Assembly (NCBI GenBank): GCA_035048495.1
Contig: JASUTR010000247.1
Location: 304,057-368,056, forward strand
From: Euptelea pleiosperma
Taxonomy: Eukaryota > Streptophyta > Magnoliopsida > Ranunculales > Eupteleaceae
Length of the DNA stretch: 64,000 nt
Direction: 5' to 3'
Position 1 is the first letter of the stretch. Every line of letters begins with the position of its first letter. The notes below the pieces were generated by a model. The model had not been told where the DNA came from. It saw only the letters and a program-made list of their open reading frames with translations, and did not search any database. Below, piece after piece: positions 63,774-64,000 of the stretch. A program made the position numbers and the translations under genes.

Positions 63774-64000
63774 AATGTAACACACAAACTGAGTCCAATT
63801 TGAGACGTCGACGCACGGATGGAGTTAACATGTTTCGACTGTCCCGAATCTTGTTTCAACACTTCAAATGTGTTGAAACAATAGTAATGGAAGAGTTTGA
63901 GTCCAATTATGAGGTCCGGTTGCAAAAAAGTCACAAGTTATAGGCTTCAGAATGAAAATCACAAACTGAGTCCAATTAATGACATTGACGCACGGATGGA

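Larger units (their letters stand above)
1..64000 (+). repeat. 177-bp satellite DNA array, centromere-like
   Basis: The window is filled end to end by tandem copies of a 177-bp monomer, all in one orientation. Recurrent landmarks are 'gacgttgacgcacggatgg', 'tttcgactgt', 'aatagtaatgg' and 'cacaagttatagg'. Measured starts at 1, 178, 355, 532, 709 and 886 give an exact 177-bp period, with 176-bp variants caused by single-base losses. I estimate about 366 monomers: 213 to position 37,179 and roughly 153 after it. No unique sequence, inverted segment or transposon interrupts the array. Monomer size and higher-order organisation match what is known of centromeric or pericentromeric satellites, particularly in plants. 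Centromere function itself is inferred. A non-centromeric heterochromatic block would look the same. Confidence 0.97.
37106..64000 (+). repeat. Indel-rich continuation of the same array
   Basis: Monomer classes remain recognisable, but single-base gaps appear in most monomers. Examples are gaaac to gaac, cccga to ccga, gaaaaag to gaaaag, ggaagag to gaagag and cttcgga to cttcga, with some insertions ('ggtctccgg', 'cacaaaactg'). Class-diagnostic substitutions are retained. Patches near 52.2-54.0, 61.75-62.65 and 63.7-64.0 kb are cleaner. This is best explained as lower consensus accuracy or collapse of near-identical repeats. Genuine decay at an array edge is the alternative. Confidence 0.8.
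61759..64000 (+). repeat. Partial superunit: A-B-C-F-J', fused H/t, G, D/A, B, C
   Basis: The order A B C F J' H G D/A B C, with 'gattcc' in G and 'tttaaatg' plus 'ccagttg' in D/A, matches 9,455-11,176 of copy 1. The difference is that the H and t monomers are fused into one 127-bp unit (62,642-62,768). From about 63,470 it passes to an E-like monomer, a second fused H/t (63,646-63,773), G and D, then runs off the window. Confidence 0.65.

Noticed and set aside
1..64000. Assignment to a named centromeric repeat family or species
   Set aside because: I do not recognise the monomer. Length and style alone are shared by many plant satellites, so naming one would be a guess.
37106..64000. Interpretation as an anciently diverged array flank
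   Set aside because: Differences are mainly 1-bp indels, while class-specific substitutions and superunit order are preserved. That is not the balance expected from age. It is kept only as an alternative.

Overview
The whole 64-kb window is one uninterrupted, head-to-tail satellite DNA array. The basic monomer is 177 bp, about 42% G+C, with about 9 CpG sites. I see no gene, RNA gene, transposon, CRISPR array or other unique sequence on either strand. Every stretch I checked is a copy or variant of the monomer, always in the same orientation. The monomer size (nucleosome scale), tandem homogeneity and multi-level higher-order repeats (HORs) point to a eukaryotic centromeric or pericentromeric satellite. 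The length is typical of flowering plants, but I do not recognise the sequence and cannot name a species.

Layout: I placed monomer boundaries at the 'aatgtaac' start and sorted monomers by shared variants into classes: A, B, C, D, D' (D with a 1-bp deletion), E, F, G, H, J, K (consensus-like) and t (130-bp truncated). Positions 1-37,179 hold about 213 monomers whose lengths fit exactly. The sequence is organised as a superunit of 63 monomers (about 11.0 kb): an 18-monomer upstream tail (1-3,135); copy 1 (3,136-14,131; 10,996 bp); a tandem duplicate of its last 17 monomers (14,132-17,086; 2,955 bp); copy 2 (17,087-28,080; 10,994 bp); and a partial copy 3 (28,081 to about 37,179). Copies differ by only a handful of substitutions by eye. 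Nested inside are a 6-monomer unit (1,061 bp; 3, 2 and 2 copies) and a 4-monomer unit (706 bp; variable copy number). One monomer type carries a 47-bp deletion (130 bp long) and recurs at fixed places in the superunit.

From about 37,106 to the end the same monomer classes continue but small insertions and deletions become very frequent, mostly 1-bp losses. Copy 4 of the superunit can still be followed from 39,067 to 48,147, about 150 bp shorter than expected. After 48 kb the order is rearranged. The abrupt change while class-specific substitutions persist looks more like lower consensus accuracy or assembly collapse than natural divergence, but the sequence alone cannot settle this.

The open reading frames of 60-146 codons, mostly on the minus strand, are translations of the satellite. 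177 is a multiple of three, so the same peptide recurs, and small indels merely shift past stops. The notable biology here is array evolution: nested HORs, crossovers mapped to hybrid monomers, a dyad-symmetry element that survives in altered forms across monomer classes, and a substitution pattern that suggests CpG methylation.
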